Source: an uncultured Planctomycetaceae bacterium (GTDB lineage Bacteria; Planctomycetota; Planctomycetia; Pirellulales; UBA1268). From it: a DNA stretch of 32,795 bases. A program made the translations under genes and the position numbers. This document shows, piece by piece, positions 1-8,678 of the stretch. Where the stretch lies: positions 1 through 32,795 of the forward strand of contig CALAZQ010000326.1 of the NCBI GenBank assembly GCA_937926325.1, read 5' to 3'. The notes below the pieces were generated by a model that was not told the origin of the DNA, searched no databases, and saw nothing but the letters and a program-made list of their open reading frames with translations. Numbering within the stretch: the stretch's first letter is position 1; each line of letters opens with the position of its first letter.

Positions 1-83
1 CGTGGCGGTGACGGTTTAAGTAGGAAGCCAGGAGCGGAAGCGACTGGACCGGCAGCACGTTTGGTGTGATGCCAGCGAATGGG

Positions 84-2621
84 TCAGCTTGACGAAAGCG
101 TCAGGGCATTTTCGATCAGGCCGATGTGTGAATAGGCCTGGGGGTGGTTGCCGAGCGTTCGCTGCAGCAGCGGGTCGTATTGCTCTGGCAGCAGGCCTTC
201 GGGGCCGGCCAGTTCCAGCATCGACTCAAACAACGCTTCGGCATCGTCCCGGCGGCCCGCCCTGTAGAGGGCATCGACCAGCCAACTGGCGCAGATGAAA
301 AAGCCCCCTTCCCGCCCTGGCAGGCCGTCGTCGGCAAGATAGCGGAAGACCGTCGGGCCCATTCGCAGCCGCTTCTCGATGGCATCGACCGTGGCGAGAA
401 ACCTGGGGTCGGTGCAGTCAACCAGGCCGCTGAGGCCGATCATCAACGAAGCGGCGTCGAGGTCGTCACCACCGTAGGCGGCGGTGTAGGCCTCGGCCGT
501 GGGGTGCCAGGCCTTTTCGAGGATGTCGTCGGCAATGGTCTGCCGGAGCTGTTCCCAGGCCGGCCGCCGCCGGTCGAGAAATCGTTCGGAAATCCGGATA
601 CCCCGGTCGACCGCCAGCCAGCACATCACCTTTGAATGCACATGGTGCCGCCGTGGCTTGCGGATTTCCCAGATGCCATGGTCGGGCTCGTGCCAGCGGG
701 CTTCCACCGCGCCGACCATCGCTTCGACCAGCCGCCAGTGCTCGCTCGACACCGGCGCTTCGGCCAGCAGCAACTGCCAGACCAGTTCGGCAATCGGGCC
801 GAAGACGTCGAGCTGCACCTGACCCCGGGCGGCATTGCCGACCCGCACCGGCCGGGAACCGGCGTAGCCGGCCAGTTCGGCAATCTCAGCCTCAGCACCG
901 ACCTCATGGCCGGTGACGGTGTAAAGCGGCATCAGCCGCTCCGGCGCCGCCGCCCGGTCAATCACCAGCAGCATCCAGTCGAGAAAGGCCATCGCCTCGG
1001 TGAACGAGCCGAGCTTGACCAGCGACGATGCCGACATGGCGGCGTCCCGCAGCCAGCAGTAGCGGTAGTCCCAGTTGCGGATGCCACCGAGATGCTCCGG
1101 CAGGCTGGTGGTCGCGGCGGCGGCAATGCCGCCGGTGGGGGCGTAGCAAAGCCCCTTGAGCACCAGCGCACTGCGGCGGACCAGCGGGCCCTCCCGGTTG
1201 GGCAGGTGCAAGCGGTCGGCCCAGGATTCCCAGTAGGCCTTGGTCAGGCGATACCGCTCCTGCGGTGAAATCGCCTGCTGCTCCCGCAGTGAACCGGTGC
1301 CGTACCGCAACTCGAGCCGCAGCGGCTCACCCCGCAGGGTCACAGTGCCGATCGCCGTCTGGTGGGAACCTTCTTCCAGCAGTTCCCAGGTGACCCCGGG
1401 GGCCCGCAGGACAATCGGGTCGATCGTGTCGTCGATCTCGAGGCCGTCCTCGCGGACAACGAGCCGGGTCGGCAGTCGGCCGAAGTCGAGCCGGGGGGCG
1501 AAGGTGATCCGCACTTCGCCGCGGCCTTCAACCTGCCGGATGAGATCGGTGCGGCCAGCCCGCTGAGTCGGCTTGCCGGCCGAGCAGTCGAGAAAGTCGG
1601 TCACGGAAAGCTTTGACCAGCTGGTCTTCAGTACCAGTGAACTGCCGTCATACTGCTGCTGCGGCCGGTCATCAGAGTCCTGCGCCGGTTCAATCGTGAA
1701 ATGCCCCGCTGCAGGCCCACCGAGCAGCTCGGCGAACAGGGCTGGACCATCGACCCGGGGGGCGCACATCCAGCAGACCCGTCCGCCGGGGGCGACCAGG
1801 GCCAGCACCCGGCCGTCTGAGAGCATGGCATGCCGCTCGATCGGCACGGCGTCGGCTCCGGCGAGATAGGCCTCGCGGGCACTGGCGAGCCTCGCCAGCC
1901 GGCGGGCCACCTCGGTCGGGTCGCCGATGCGGTAGGTCGCCGTGCTCGACCCGGTACCGACCTTCACCGAAACGTCGGGGCCGTGCAGCCGCACAAAGGC
2001 ATCTTCATCGGTGACGTCATCCCCGAAGTAGACGACTGCGGTGGCACCAACCCGGTGCCGGAGGGCATCGATGCAGTCGCCTTTCGAGGTGTGCATCACC
2101 GCCAGTTCCAGCACCTTCTTGCCCGATTTAACTTGGACATCGTTCCAGGTGGCCGCCCCGCCGAGCAGTTCCTCAACAGCCGTGTCGGCAATCGCGTCAT
2201 CGACGTTGCGGTAGTGGAAGGCGACGGAGGCCGGCTTGGGCTCGATGTGGAACTTCGCGTCACGGGCGGCAATCCGGTGCATCTCGTCGAGCACCTGCTG
2301 CCGGAGGGCGACCTGTTGCTCGGTGAGCGTCCGTACAAAGTCTTGATCGAACTCGCTGCCGTGGGAGCCGACCAGCATCACCTGACCGTCGAGGGCGCTG
2401 AGGTTTGCGAGATCAGAAAGCGATCGCCCCGAAATGACTGCACAGTGGGTGCCGGAGAGGCTGGCCAGGGCCCGCAGAGCGATGATCGACTCGCGGACGG
2501 GGCGGGCATCGTCGGGGTTGGCCACGATCGGCGACAGGGTGCCGTCGTAGTCGGTGGCGACCAGCAGGATCGGCACGCGGGCGATGGCCTCCAGGGCCAG
2601 GTCGAGATCGTCCTCGGGCAT
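84..2621 (-). CDS. otsB: Trehalose-6-phosphate phosphatase fused to a GH15 glycoside hydrolase domain
   Basis: The protein has 845 residues. Residues about 16-255 form a HAD-type trehalose-6-phosphate phosphatase: motif I DYDGTLSP (D24, D26), SGRS near 64 and FGDDVTDED near 199-207. Residues about 263-460 resemble the N-terminal beta-sandwich of GH15 enzymes ([17 protein letters not shown]). Residues about 480-840 are the (alpha/alpha)6 GH15 domain, with [12 protein letters not shown] near 516, GIWEIR (E652, likely general acid) and LLPEQYDP (E813, likely general base). Bacterial GH15 enzymes of this type include trehalases and glucoamylases. The phosphatase should make trehalose from the OtsA product; the GH15 part may hydrolyse trehalose or another alpha-glucoside, which is inference. 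I chose ATG at 2621, 29 bp after the otsA stop; a GTG at 2633 is also in frame. The longer reading back to 2747 would run inside otsA. There is no strong Shine-Dalgarno. No signal peptide, so it is probably cytoplasmic. Confidence 0.92.
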   Translation of the reverse strand: MPEDDLDLALEAIARVPILLVATDYDGTLSPIVANPDDARPVRESIIALRALASLSGTHCAVISGRSLSDLANLSALDGQVMLVGSHGSEFDQDFVRTLTEQQVALRQQVLDEMHRIAARDAKFHIEPKPASVAFHYRNVDDAIADTAVEELLGGAATWNDVQVKSGKKVLELAVMHTSKGDCIDALRHRVGATAVVYFGDDVTDEDAFVRLHGPDVSVKVGTGSSTATYRIGDPTEVARRLARLASAREAYLAGADAVPIERHAMLSDGRVLALVAPGGRVCWMCAPRVDGPALFAELLGGPAAGHFTIEPAQDSDDRPQQQYDGSSLVLKTSWSKLSVTDFLDCSAGKPTQRAGRTDLIRQVEGRGEVRITFAPRLDFGRLPTRLVVREDGLEIDDTIDPIVLRAPGVTWELLEEGSHQTAIGTVTLRGEPLRLELRYGTGSLREQQAISPQERYRLTKAYWESWADRLHLPNREGPLVRRSALVLKGLCYAPTGGIAAAATTSLPEHLGGIRNWDYRYCWLRDAAMSASSLVKLGSFTEAMAFLDWMLLVIDRAAAPERLMPLYTVTGHEVGAEAEIAELAGYAGSRPVRVGNAARGQVQLDVFGPIAELVWQLLLAEAPVSSEHWRLVEAMVGAVEARWHEPDHGIWEIRKPRRHHVHSKVMCWLAVDRGIRISERFLDRRRPAWEQLRQTIADDILEKAWHPTAEAYTAAYGGDDLDAASLMIGLSGLVDCTDPRFLATVDAIEKRLRMGPTVFRYLADDGLPGREGGFFICASWLVDALYRAGRRDDAEALFESMLELAGPEGLLPEQYDPLLQRTLGNHPQAYSHIGLIENALTLSSS

Positions 2622-2650
2622 GAGGATCGGCACAGGGGATTCATTCCCGG

Positions 2651-4096
2651 TCAAGAGCGGTCTCCAGCAGGGGTGGCGGCGGGGGGAAAAGCGGTGACAG
2701 CCTCGGGCTGTTCGGCCGTGAGAGCTTGGGTGAAGTCGGCCGCCCACGTGAAGACAGTCCGCTTCCGCACCCGCTGCCGCAGGCTCCGCATCCGGCGGAC
2801 CTGCTCGGCCCTGGGCATGGCGATTGCGCGGTCGATGATCGCCGCCATGCCGTCGATGTCGTGCGGGTTGACCATCACGGCCCGGTCAAGCTCAACGGCC
2901 GACCCGGTGAACTCTGAGAGCACAAGCACGCCGGTGTCGTCGCGGCGGCTGGCGACATACTCTTTGGCCACCAGGTTCATGCCGTCACGGAAGGGAGTCA
3001 CCAGCATCACGTCAGCGGCCAGATAGTAGGCCACCAGTTCCTCAATCGGCAGGCTACGGCGAAGGTAATGCACGGGGACGGCCCCGACTGTCCCGAACTC
3101 ACCATTGATGTGGCCGACCAGTTTCTCAATCCGGTCGCGAACCTCGATGTACTCATCGACGCTCTCGCGTGAGGGAACGCTCACCTGCACGAGCACCAGA
3201 TCATCAACGGTATGCCGGCCACTTTTGAAGATCTCGTAGACCGCCCGCAGCCGCTGATCGATGCCTTTGGTGTAGTCGAGCCGATCGACCCCGAGCATGA
3301 TCGTGCGGTGTTCGCCCAGGTCGGCCCGAATCTGCCGGCCGCGGGCGATGACCGCAGGATCATTGGCGAGGGCCACAATCCGGTCGAAGTCGATCGAGAT
3401 CGGATAGTCGCGGGCCAGCACCCGCCGGCCATTGACATTGATGGCATGCCCGCTGCCACGGTGGATGGTGTAGCGGTTGACCAGCCGCACGAAGTTCTGG
3501 GCGCCGTGGCGGGTCTGGAAGCCGATCACATCGGCCCCGAGCATGCCCTCGAGAATCCGCTGCCGCCAGGGCAGCTGGGCGAAGAGTTCGACCGGCGGGA
3601 AGGGAATGTGCAGGAAAAAGCCGATGCGAATATCGGGCCGCATCTCGCGGAGCATGCCGGGAACGAGCTGCAGGTGATAGTCCTGCACCAGCACGTGACC
3701 GTTGGGGGCTGTCTCCCGGGCGGCCACTTCGGCAAACCGGTGGTTGACCGCCACGTAGGGGGCCCACCAGGACCGGTTGTACTGCGGGGTCTGACAGGCG
3801 TCGTGATAGAGGGGCCAGAGGGTGCTGTTGGAGAAGCCCTCGTAGTAGTCCCGCACCTCCTCGGCCGACAGGCTGACCGGCACGTTGAACAGGCCATCGT
3901 GTTCGAATGGCCCCAGATTCGCCTCGGAACTGCCGGCCCAGCCAATCCAGACCCCGTTGTGTTCCCGCAGAATCGGCATCAGGGCCGAGACCAGCCCTCC
4001 GGGGCTCGTCTCCCAGCCGCCACCTGCTGCCGAACGATGGACCGGGAGCCGATTGGCGATGACCACCAGATCGCCGCGGTCGTGACTGACAAGCAT
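2651..4096 (-). CDS. otsA: Alpha,alpha-trehalose-phosphate synthase (GT20)
   Basis: This 481-residue protein is a retaining GT20 glycosyltransferase that joins a nucleotide-activated glucose (usually UDP-glucose) to glucose-6-phosphate to give trehalose-6-phosphate. Family signatures are in order: VIANRLPV (12-19), GGW (26-28), [10 protein letters not shown] (137-146), [10 protein letters not shown] (158-167), [12 protein letters not shown] (269-280) and [14 protein letters not shown] (367-380). The length matches bacterial OtsA (about 470-500). The frame is open further upstream to 4411, but ATG 4096 is preferred: AGGAG lies five bases upstream and the conserved domain begins eight residues later. 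Otherwise the protein would carry about 105 unrelated N-terminal residues. It is transcribed toward otsB-GH15, almost certainly in one operon, and diverges from the GroES-like gene. The product is a compatible solute or stress protectant. Confidence 0.95.
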   Translation of the reverse strand: MLVSHDRGDLVVIANRLPVHRSAAGGGWETSPGGLVSALMPILREHNGVWIGWAGSSEANLGPFEHDGLFNVPVSLSAEEVRDYYEGFSNSTLWPLYHDACQTPQYNRSWWAPYVAVNHRFAEVAARETAPNGHVLVQDYHLQLVPGMLREMRPDIRIGFFLHIPFPPVELFAQLPWRQRILEGMLGADVIGFQTRHGAQNFVRLVNRYTIHRGSGHAINVNGRRVLARDYPISIDFDRIVALANDPAVIARGRQIRADLGEHRTIMLGVDRLDYTKGIDQRLRAVYEIFKSGRHTVDDLVLVQVSVPSRESVDEYIEVRDRIEKLVGHINGEFGTVGAVPVHYLRRSLPIEELVAYYLAADVMLVTPFRDGMNLVAKEYVASRRDDTGVLVLSEFTGSAVELDRAVMVNPHDIDGMAAIIDRAIAMPRAEQVRRMRSLRQRVRKRTVFTWAADFTQALTAEQPEAVTAFPPAATPAGDRS

Positions 4097-4209
4097 TGGG
4101 GCTCCTGCAGGCAGGCTCAAGGAGACTCCTTTTCGAAACAGCGTTACGAGCCCTCCCGAGTTGCTCGCGGTTCCCACGGTCGATCCGCCTTCGACCGCGA
4201 GACTGTGGG

Positions 4210-4215
4210 AGTATA
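4210..4215 (-). promoter_or_regulatory. Possible -10 element for otsA
   Basis: The minus strand reads TATACT here, one mismatch from TATAAT, in a locally AT-richer patch about 115 bp upstream of the otsA start. I see no convincing -35 hexamer at 16-18 bp (TGCGAC at 17 bp). The same patch reads TATACA on the plus strand and could serve the GroES-like gene. This is a weak, motif-only call. Confidence 0.25.
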
Positions 4216-4349
4216 CACGAATCAAATGAATGGTCGCAGCGACCTGCCGCGGCTGAGGCGAACGCTGGTCGCCTGAGCCACCCTGACGTACAACGATGAA
4301 GAAGTCGGTGACCCGGGCGATCAGCGTACGTCGCCCACCGTCGAGCCAG

Positions 4350-4703
4350 ATGAAGGTGAATGGGGTGAATGAATTCGTCGAGCCGCTGGGCATGCGGGTG
4401 CTGATCCGCAAGGATGAGAGCCGTCATCAGACCCGCGGGGGCATCGTGCTGCCCGACCAGGCGGAGATTCCCACGATTACCGGACGAGTGGTCGAGGTGA
4501 GTCTGCAGGTTGAGCGGGACGCCGACTTTCCCATCGAAAAGTACGACAAGGTGCTCTTCCACCCCCGTCATTCGATTCCGGTTGACTTCGAGCAGAACAA
4601 CCTTCTGTACGTCGTGCCGATCGAGGATGTCGTGGCGGTCTTCCGGCGGCACGACACCGCCACCCCGCAACGCCGGGGCAAAACCGATCCAGAGGCTGAG
4701 TAG
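4350..4703 (+). CDS. GroES-like (Cpn10 family) co-chaperonin
   Basis: This 117-residue protein fits the Cpn10 fold. It has FVEPLGMRVLIRKDE (about 8-22) at the strand that opens GroES, then GGIVLPDQA (about 30-38) where the mobile loop ends in classical GroES. GRVVEV, then YDKVLFHPR and a closing LLYVVPIEDVVAVFR follow. GroES normally caps GroEL and encloses the folding client. No groEL lies beside it and the sequence is divergent, so it may be a secondary paralogue. The mobile loop (DESRHQTRGGIVLP) is short and lacks the usual IVL-rich tip before the GG, so GroEL binding is not assured. ATG 4350 fits the domain start; the frame is open back to 4296 but the added residues look unrelated. Neither start has a clear Shine-Dalgarno. 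The C-terminal ~15 residues are charged and non-conserved in type. Confidence 0.75.
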   Translation: MKVNGVNEFVEPLGMRVLIRKDESRHQTRGGIVLPDQAEIPTITGRVVEVSLQVERDADFPIEKYDKVLFHPRHSIPVDFEQNNLLYVVPIEDVVAVFRRHDTATPQRRGKTDPEAE

Positions 4704-4730
4704 CCTGGAGATTGATCGACAACAACGGAA

Positions 4731-4820
4731 CGGAGAGGACGGGATTCGAACCCGTGGACCAGCTTTTGACCGGTCACGTCTTTAGCAAAGACGCGCATTC
4801 GACCACTCTGCCACCTCTCC
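4731..4820 (-). tRNA. tRNA-Ser (anticodon GCU)
   Basis: Read on the minus strand, a 7-bp acceptor stem pairs GGAGAGG with CCTCTCC, followed by discriminator G as expected for serine tRNAs. The anticodon stem CGTCT/AGACG encloses loop TTGCTAA, giving anticodon GCT, which reads AGC/AGU. A long variable arm (class II tRNA) and a T-arm with GGTTCGAATCC follow. The CCA end is not encoded. The gene is antisense to, and just downstream of, the GroES-like gene. Confidence 0.97.
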
Positions 4821-4965
4821 TTTGCGGCAGGCAAGACTGCCCGAGGACAGCGTGAGCGATCCCACAGTCCGTTGCCGCCGCAGAATCCCTCTGGACGAGG
4901 GATCCCTTTGTCGATCATTCTGAGCCAGACGCTCGTTGCATGCAAGGAGGCGCCGGAGTCACCGC

Positions 4966-6282
4966 GTGGAAAAGCCCGCTTCATTACAATTACGGCTGCT
5001 TGTCCCGCTCGGGCTGGCCAGCTGCAGCTGCCTGCTCCTGCTGAGCCAGCCCCCCGCCACCGCTGCGGAAAAGCTTCACGCCCGTTCCACGATTCGGTCG
5101 AGCGAAGCCGCCGAGCATATTGCAGCCCTTGCTGATGATGCCTTTGAAGGCCGCGAAGGGGGCCGCCGTGGCGGCCGGGCCGCGGGTGGCTATGTCGAGC
5201 AGGCCGTTGCCCCACTCGGCTTTTTGCCAGCCGGCGACAATGGCGGCTATTTTCAGTCGTTTGCCACCGGCCACGGTACCCTGCGAAATGTGCTGGCCCT
5301 GCTGCCGGGAAGCGACCCGACCTGTCGGGATGAACTGGTCGTCATCGGCGGGCACTACGATCATGTCGGCTACGGCAACGCCCGCAACAGCTTCGGCCCG
5401 TTCGGTTTCGTTCACAACGGAGCCGACGACAACGCCTCAGGAGTCGCCGGGCTGCTCGAAATAGCGGAAGCCTTGGCCGCCCTGCCGCAGCCACCACGGC
5501 GATCGATTCTGATCGCCTTTTGGGATGGCGAGGAACAAGGGCTGCTCGGCTCGAGGCATTTTCTCAAGCATCGTCCGCCGCCACTCCGTGGCCGGGAGAT
5601 CGTCTTCGCGATCAATCTCGACATGATCGGCCGTCTCCGGCAGCGGCTGGAGGTCTTTGGCACCCGCTCGGCGGTCGGGCTCGAAGCGTTGGTGACGCGG
5701 GCCAACAATCTGCCCGGACAGGAGCCACTTGATCTGACCTTCGACTGGAAGGTCGAAGCCGACTCGGACCACTATCCGTTTCTCCAGCGGGGCATTCCGA
5801 CGATCATGTTCCATACCGGGCTGCACGATGACTACCATCGGCCCAGCGATGATGTTCATCGTGTCAACCTCGCCGGGCTCGAGCCCGTGGTCCGCCTCAC
5901 CTTTGCGACACTGCTCGAGGTTGCCGACAGCCCTGAGCCGCGGCTTCCGTTTCGGAATCGTTGCCTGACCGAATCGAATGCCAGCCGGTCACGACTCGAA
6001 GCCAAGGCCTATCTGCCGGCGGACAAGCCGGGCCGCTGGGGAATCGGCATCCGGCTCGATGAGGCCAATCCAACCGTGCCGGTCGTGGTCGCGGTCAGGC
6101 CGGCATCGCCCGCAGATCGGGGCGGCCTCAGGCTTCGCGATCGCATCCTGGCGATCGGCGGCCGCCCGCTGCGGGATCAGCAAGAACTGGTGGGCCGCCT
6201 CAGCGAGATAGCGCCAGGTGGCGGCGTCGAGGTGGTGGTGGCCCGAGATGGGCGGCGGCTGAAACTTCTCTGGCAGGACTGA
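4966..6282 (+). CDS. Exported M28-family metallopeptidase with C-terminal PDZ domain
   Basis: Numbered from GTG 4966 (438 residues), the protein opens with a hydrophobic signal sequence, roughly residues 9-27, with a plausible signal peptidase I site around PPATAAEK. LASC within that stretch resembles a lipobox, but hydrophobic residues follow it, so a lipoprotein is less likely. The M28 di-zinc aminopeptidase core shows GGHYDH (H130/D132), GADDNASG (D154/D155), WDGEEQG (E189/E190, catalytic base and ligand), NLDMIG (D219) and a late His in FHTGLHDDYHRPSD. Residues about 356-435 form a PDZ-like domain (GIGIRLDE ... VRPASPADRGGLRLRDRILAIGG). It likely trims peptides outside the cytoplasmic membrane. 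A TTG at 4936 is an alternative start, but it adds an Arg-rich leader and lacks a ribosome site. Confidence 0.9.
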   Translation: MEKPASLQLRLLVPLGLASCSCLLLLSQPPATAAEKLHARSTIRSSEAAEHIAALADDAFEGREGGRRGGRAAGGYVEQAVAPLGFLPAGDNGGYFQSFATGHGTLRNVLALLPGSDPTCRDELVVIGGHYDHVGYGNARNSFGPFGFVHNGADDNASGVAGLLEIAEALAALPQPPRRSILIAFWDGEEQGLLGSRHFLKHRPPPLRGREIVFAINLDMIGRLRQRLEVFGTRSAVGLEALVTRANNLPGQEPLDLTFDWKVEADSDHYPFLQRGIPTIMFHTGLHDDYHRPSDDVHRVNLAGLEPVVRLTFATLLEVADSPEPRLPFRNRCLTESNASRSRLEAKAYLPADKPGRWGIGIRLDEANPTVPVVVAVRPASPADRGGLRLRDRILAIGGRPLRDQQELVGRLSEIAPGGGVEVVVARDGRRLKLLWQD

Positions 6283-6336
6283 CGAACCGGTCTGAGCGAA
6301 CCGCTGGGGCTGGTCGGTGAACGTGAGGTCAGACGA

Positions 6337-6771
6337 TCAGTCTTCGTCCTCTTCTTCCCAGTCGTCCTCGTCGTCATCTTCCCACTCGTCGCCTTCCTCG
6401 TCGTCCTCGTACTCCTCGTCTTCGCCTTCCTCGTCCTCTTCCTCGTCCTCTTCGTACTCCTCGTCGTCGACTTCCTCCCACTCCTCTTCTTCGACCTCTT
6501 CGCCGTCGTCTTCTTCCTCGCCTTCCTCTTCCTCTTCCTCGTCTTCGTACTCTTCGTCCTCGTACTCCTCGTCCTCGTACTCTTCGTCGTCGTCCTCCCA
6601 GTCCTCGTCCTCATCTTCGTCTTCGGCGACGATGTCGGTGACAGGGTCGGTCAGGTCGTTCGTCGAGTCGAACAGATCATCGGCCGACAACAACTCTGGA
6701 AGTTCGTTCCAACAGAAAACATCCGCCCGCGAAACGTCTTGCGGCTCGCTGGGATTCAGAACAATCGTCAC
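6337..6771 (-). CDS. Hyperacidic protein with a D/E-rich, aromatic-dotted C-terminal tail
   Basis: I do not recognise a family. The 144-residue product has an ordinary N-terminal segment (1-50: MTIVLNPSEPQDVSRADVF, then CWNELPELLSADDLFDSTND), then a 94-residue tail made only of D, E, W, Y, G and V. By my count 79 of 94 residues are acidic, with four Trp and five Tyr scattered through, and one short run of three YEDEE-type repeats. GTG 6771 is chosen because AGGAG lies eight bases upstream and the N-terminal segment begins there; the frame runs back to 6870. There is no signal peptide, so it is probably cytoplasmic. Such tails in other proteins bind basic partners or mimic nucleic acid; that function here is inference. 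It lies on the same strand as scpB, 372 bp downstream. The other frames of this low-complexity DNA are also open but lack starts of similar quality. Confidence 0.75.
   Translation of the reverse strand: MTIVLNPSEPQDVSRADVFCWNELPELLSADDLFDSTNDLTDPVTDIVAEDEDEDEDWEDDDEEYEDEEYEDEEYEDEEEEEEGEEEDDGEEVEEEEWEEVDDEEYEEDEEEDEEGEDEEYEDDEEGDEWEDDDEDDWEEEDED
6341..6630. repeat. Low-complexity TCCTCG/TCTTCG tract encoding the acidic tail
   Basis: The plus strand is about 290 bp of imperfect trinucleotide-like units (tcg, tcc, tct, tac), with almost no A or isolated G runs. On the minus strand these are GAA/GAG/GAC/GAT codons. Mixed synonymous codons argue for selection on the peptide rather than recent simple-repeat slippage, although the YEDEE repeat near 6540-6590 could reflect a local duplication. 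Confidence 0.7.
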
Positions 6772-7143
6772 TGCTTCGTCTCCTGGAGTCGAGTCATGAG
6801 GTCGATCGCGGGAAGGAACATGCTTGAAATTGTGTTCGATGGTTGGCGGTCCAGCCAAGCCCCGAGTCAAAAAATTTAGCAGCCCGGTGGGAAATTTTCT
6901 CTTTGTTGGTGGCAGCTCTTCCGCGGCGGCGCGATGTCAGCCGTTGGCTTACGGGACACCCACCACCGTCAGTTGCTTGTCGGCGTTTTTGGCCGCCAAC
7001 TTGCGTGCGGTTGACAACGGAGTCAAGGATGCCGGCGAACGGCACCGGCGTCGGTGCCGGCCCGTCACCCTCAGCCGTGCCGCAGCGGGCCCGGCAATAT
7101 GCCAACGGCATCGCCGCCGTGCAACTCCCCGGGGAGAAAATTC
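6772..7143. other. Intergenic region between scpB and the acidic gene
   Basis: No gene is supported in these 372 bp. It holds a perfect hairpin with an 8-bp stem (7040-7047 with 7052-7059, loop GCGT), about 85 bp past the scpB stop on the minus strand. There is no U-tract, so it is at best a weak terminator or RNA-processing structure. A 12-bp palindrome (CTCCCCGGGGAG, 7125-7136) sits right after the scpB stop. A minus-strand TTGACT near 6865 could be a -35 element for the acidic gene, but no good -10 follows. Confidence 0.4.
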
Positions 7144-7935
7144 TCAGTCTCGATGCTCCGGCCCGGCAGGGCGGGAGATGGGAGGGTCGCCAGTTTCGAC
7201 CGGCGGGAGATCCTCGATTCGGCCCAGCCCAAAAACCCGCAGGAAGTATCGGCTGGTGCTGTAGAGGTTGGGACGGCCGAGTTCGTCGCTGCGGCCGCCG
7301 ACGGCAATCAGGTCGCGGTCGAGCAGTTGGCGGAGCATCTCCTCGGAGCCGACACCGCGGATCGACTCGATATCTGGACGGGTTACCGGCTGCCGGTAGG
7401 CGACGATTGCCAGGGTCTCCAGGGCGGCGGTCGAAAGCCGATTTTCGGCTGGGTATTCAAGTGCTCGCTTGATCCAGGGGCCGAATTGTGGTCGCGTCAG
7501 CAGCTGGTATCCACCGGCGAGATGCTCGACGCGGAAGGCCGCTCCGGCCGCGTCGAGCAGCTGGTTGAGCTCCCGCAGAAGGGTGCGGGCCCGGGTTGCG
7601 TCGGGCAGCCGGGCCAATTTTGCCAGCCGCCTGACCGGCAGCGGCTCGCGGGCAACGAACAGGGCAGCCTCCAGCCGGGCCAGTTCCTCGCTGCGTGGCT
7701 GCTCGCCGCCAGCGGCCGACGGTTGTGGCGGTGCGGTTCTCCGCCGCTTCCCGAAAGCAAATCGAAGCCGGCGGCGGGGCAGCGGCGACCGAGAGAGTTG
7801 CCGGCGGCTCGGGCCGGCTGGCAGCGCCGGTGACCGGCCAGTCGCCAGCCGCCGCCGACTGAGCATGCGGACCCGAGACGAGCGGTGGCGGGCGTTGGCG
7901 GGTGGCATGGGCGAACCGGTTTGGAAAACGTTCAC
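7144..7935 (-). CDS. scpB: Segregation and condensation protein B
   Basis: ScpB forms the winged-helix kleisin-associated subunit of the bacterial SMC-ScpAB condensin, acting in the nucleoid. The core (about residues 80-250 of 263) shows LARLEAALFVAREPL, STAALETLAIVAYRQPVTRPD, IRGVGSEEMLRQLLDRDLIA and LGRPNLYSTSRYFLRVFGL, a close match to the ScpB wHTH pair. Residues 1-65 form an Arg/Pro-rich extension absent from typical ScpB (about 190 residues). The start is uncertain: GTG 7935, ATG 7908 and ATG 7866 are in frame and none has a clear Shine-Dalgarno. No scpA lies in the window. The gene follows a small membrane-anchored protein by 27 bp or more on the same strand, so co-transcription is likely. 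Confidence 0.9.
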   Translation of the reverse strand: MNVFQTGSPMPPANARHRSSRVRMLSRRRLATGRSPALPAGPSRRQLSRSPLPRRRLRFAFGKRRRTAPPQPSAAGGEQPRSEELARLEAALFVAREPLPVRRLAKLARLPDATRARTLLRELNQLLDAAGAAFRVEHLAGGYQLLTRPQFGPWIKRALEYPAENRLSTAALETLAIVAYRQPVTRPDIESIRGVGSEEMLRQLLDRDLIAVGGRSDELGRPNLYSTSRYFLRVFGLGRIEDLPPVETGDPPISRPAGPEHRD

Positions 7936-7962
7936 ACCTGGCCCGGGGAAGGCGGCGGTGGG

Positions 7963-8559
7963 CTATCGCTGGAACGTCTGCGAGCCGCCGTACGGCGGTT
8001 GAGCGGCAAGCCGACGATTCCAGCGGCCAACCTGTTCAAGCAATCGCTGGAGCGTTTCGGCTTCCGTGGTGCCATTGGCATGGAACAGCCGCTGCAGCTG
8101 CCCCTCGGTATCGACCGCCAGACGGCAGCTGCCACGCACTGAGCGGCTGCCATCGCCAGCGGGCTCGATCAGCAGCCGTTGAACCCCGGCTGCGGCAAGC
8201 TGGCGACGGAGCACCGGTGTCTGATCGGGGCTCAAGGGCTGCCGTCCCGCGGCCGGTTGGGGCAGCTGGCCGAAGGGGGCGGGTGGGACGGACGGCTCCC
8301 GCAAGGCCGCCGCCTGCGGCGGGGTGGAACTCGTGCCACCAGCCAGCAGCGGGCCGGCAGGGGCCGCCGCAAAGGCGAGGTCGGGATCAGATTCCTCCGC
8401 TTCGGCTGGCCGAGCCAGCGATTCAATCAGTTCAATGGCCGGGTTGAGCACGATCCTGCTGCAGGCGTCCCGAACCTCCGGCGGCAGTTTGTGGGAGAAC
8501 ATCGCCAGCATCGGCACCACGATCATGCAGGCGAACATCAACAGCGAACGAAATCTCAT
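7963..8559 (-). CDS. Small membrane-anchored protein of unknown function
   Basis: I do not recognise a family. From ATG 8559 the protein has 198 residues. Residues about 4-22 (SLLMFACMIVVPMLAMF) form an uncleaved anchor or signal sequence, then come KLPPEVRDACSRIVLNPAI, an Ala/Pro-rich linker (about 55-115), and a C-terminal part (about 115-190) containing VQRLLIEPAGDGSRSVRGSC and a predicted helix ETLQRLLEQVGRWNRRL. The C-terminal part has alternating hydrophobic strands and may be a small domain outside the membrane. It precedes scpB closely on the same strand. The frame extends four codons further to a TTG at 8571; ATG is preferred. Confidence 0.7.
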   Translation of the reverse strand: MRFRSLLMFACMIVVPMLAMFSHKLPPEVRDACSRIVLNPAIELIESLARPAEAEESDPDLAFAAAPAGPLLAGGTSSTPPQAAALREPSVPPAPFGQLPQPAAGRQPLSPDQTPVLRRQLAAAGVQRLLIEPAGDGSRSVRGSCRLAVDTEGQLQRLFHANGTTEAETLQRLLEQVGRWNRRLAAQPPYGGSQTFQR

Positions 8560-8678
8560 GAGGCAACCCAACGCTCACATCCGGGGTCAGAACCGCAGCG
8601 GCGGACACTAGCGGGCTGCCGGCAGCGGAACAATGTGAACCGCGTGGTCGGAGCCCCCTGGGTGTTCCCGCAGTCGGC

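Noticed and set aside
1830..3026. Long plus-strand open frame (398 codons) antisense to otsA/otsB
   Set aside because: It is a GC-rich antisense shadow of two clear enzymes, with no domain or motif.
3212..4276. Long plus-strand open frame antisense to otsA
   Set aside because: It mirrors the conserved OtsA motifs on the other strand and has no protein-like composition of its own.
6177..6614. Minus-strand frame with a Lys/Arg/Thr-rich product inside the same tract
   Set aside because: It is a shifted frame of the acidic tail and runs into the 3' end of the M28 gene; there is no Shine-Dalgarno. A basic partner in another frame is amusing but unsupported.
6317..6799. Plus-strand open frame encoding an almost pure Ser protein across the acidic gene
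   Set aside because: It is the complement of GAA/GAG/GAC codons, has no ribosome site, and its non-Ser ends do not look like a protein. The minus strand has a good GTG with AGGAG.
7011..7016. Perfect TTGACA, a possible -35 element
   Set aside because: It is on the plus strand within a region with no plus-strand gene ahead, and no -10 follows at 16-18 bp.
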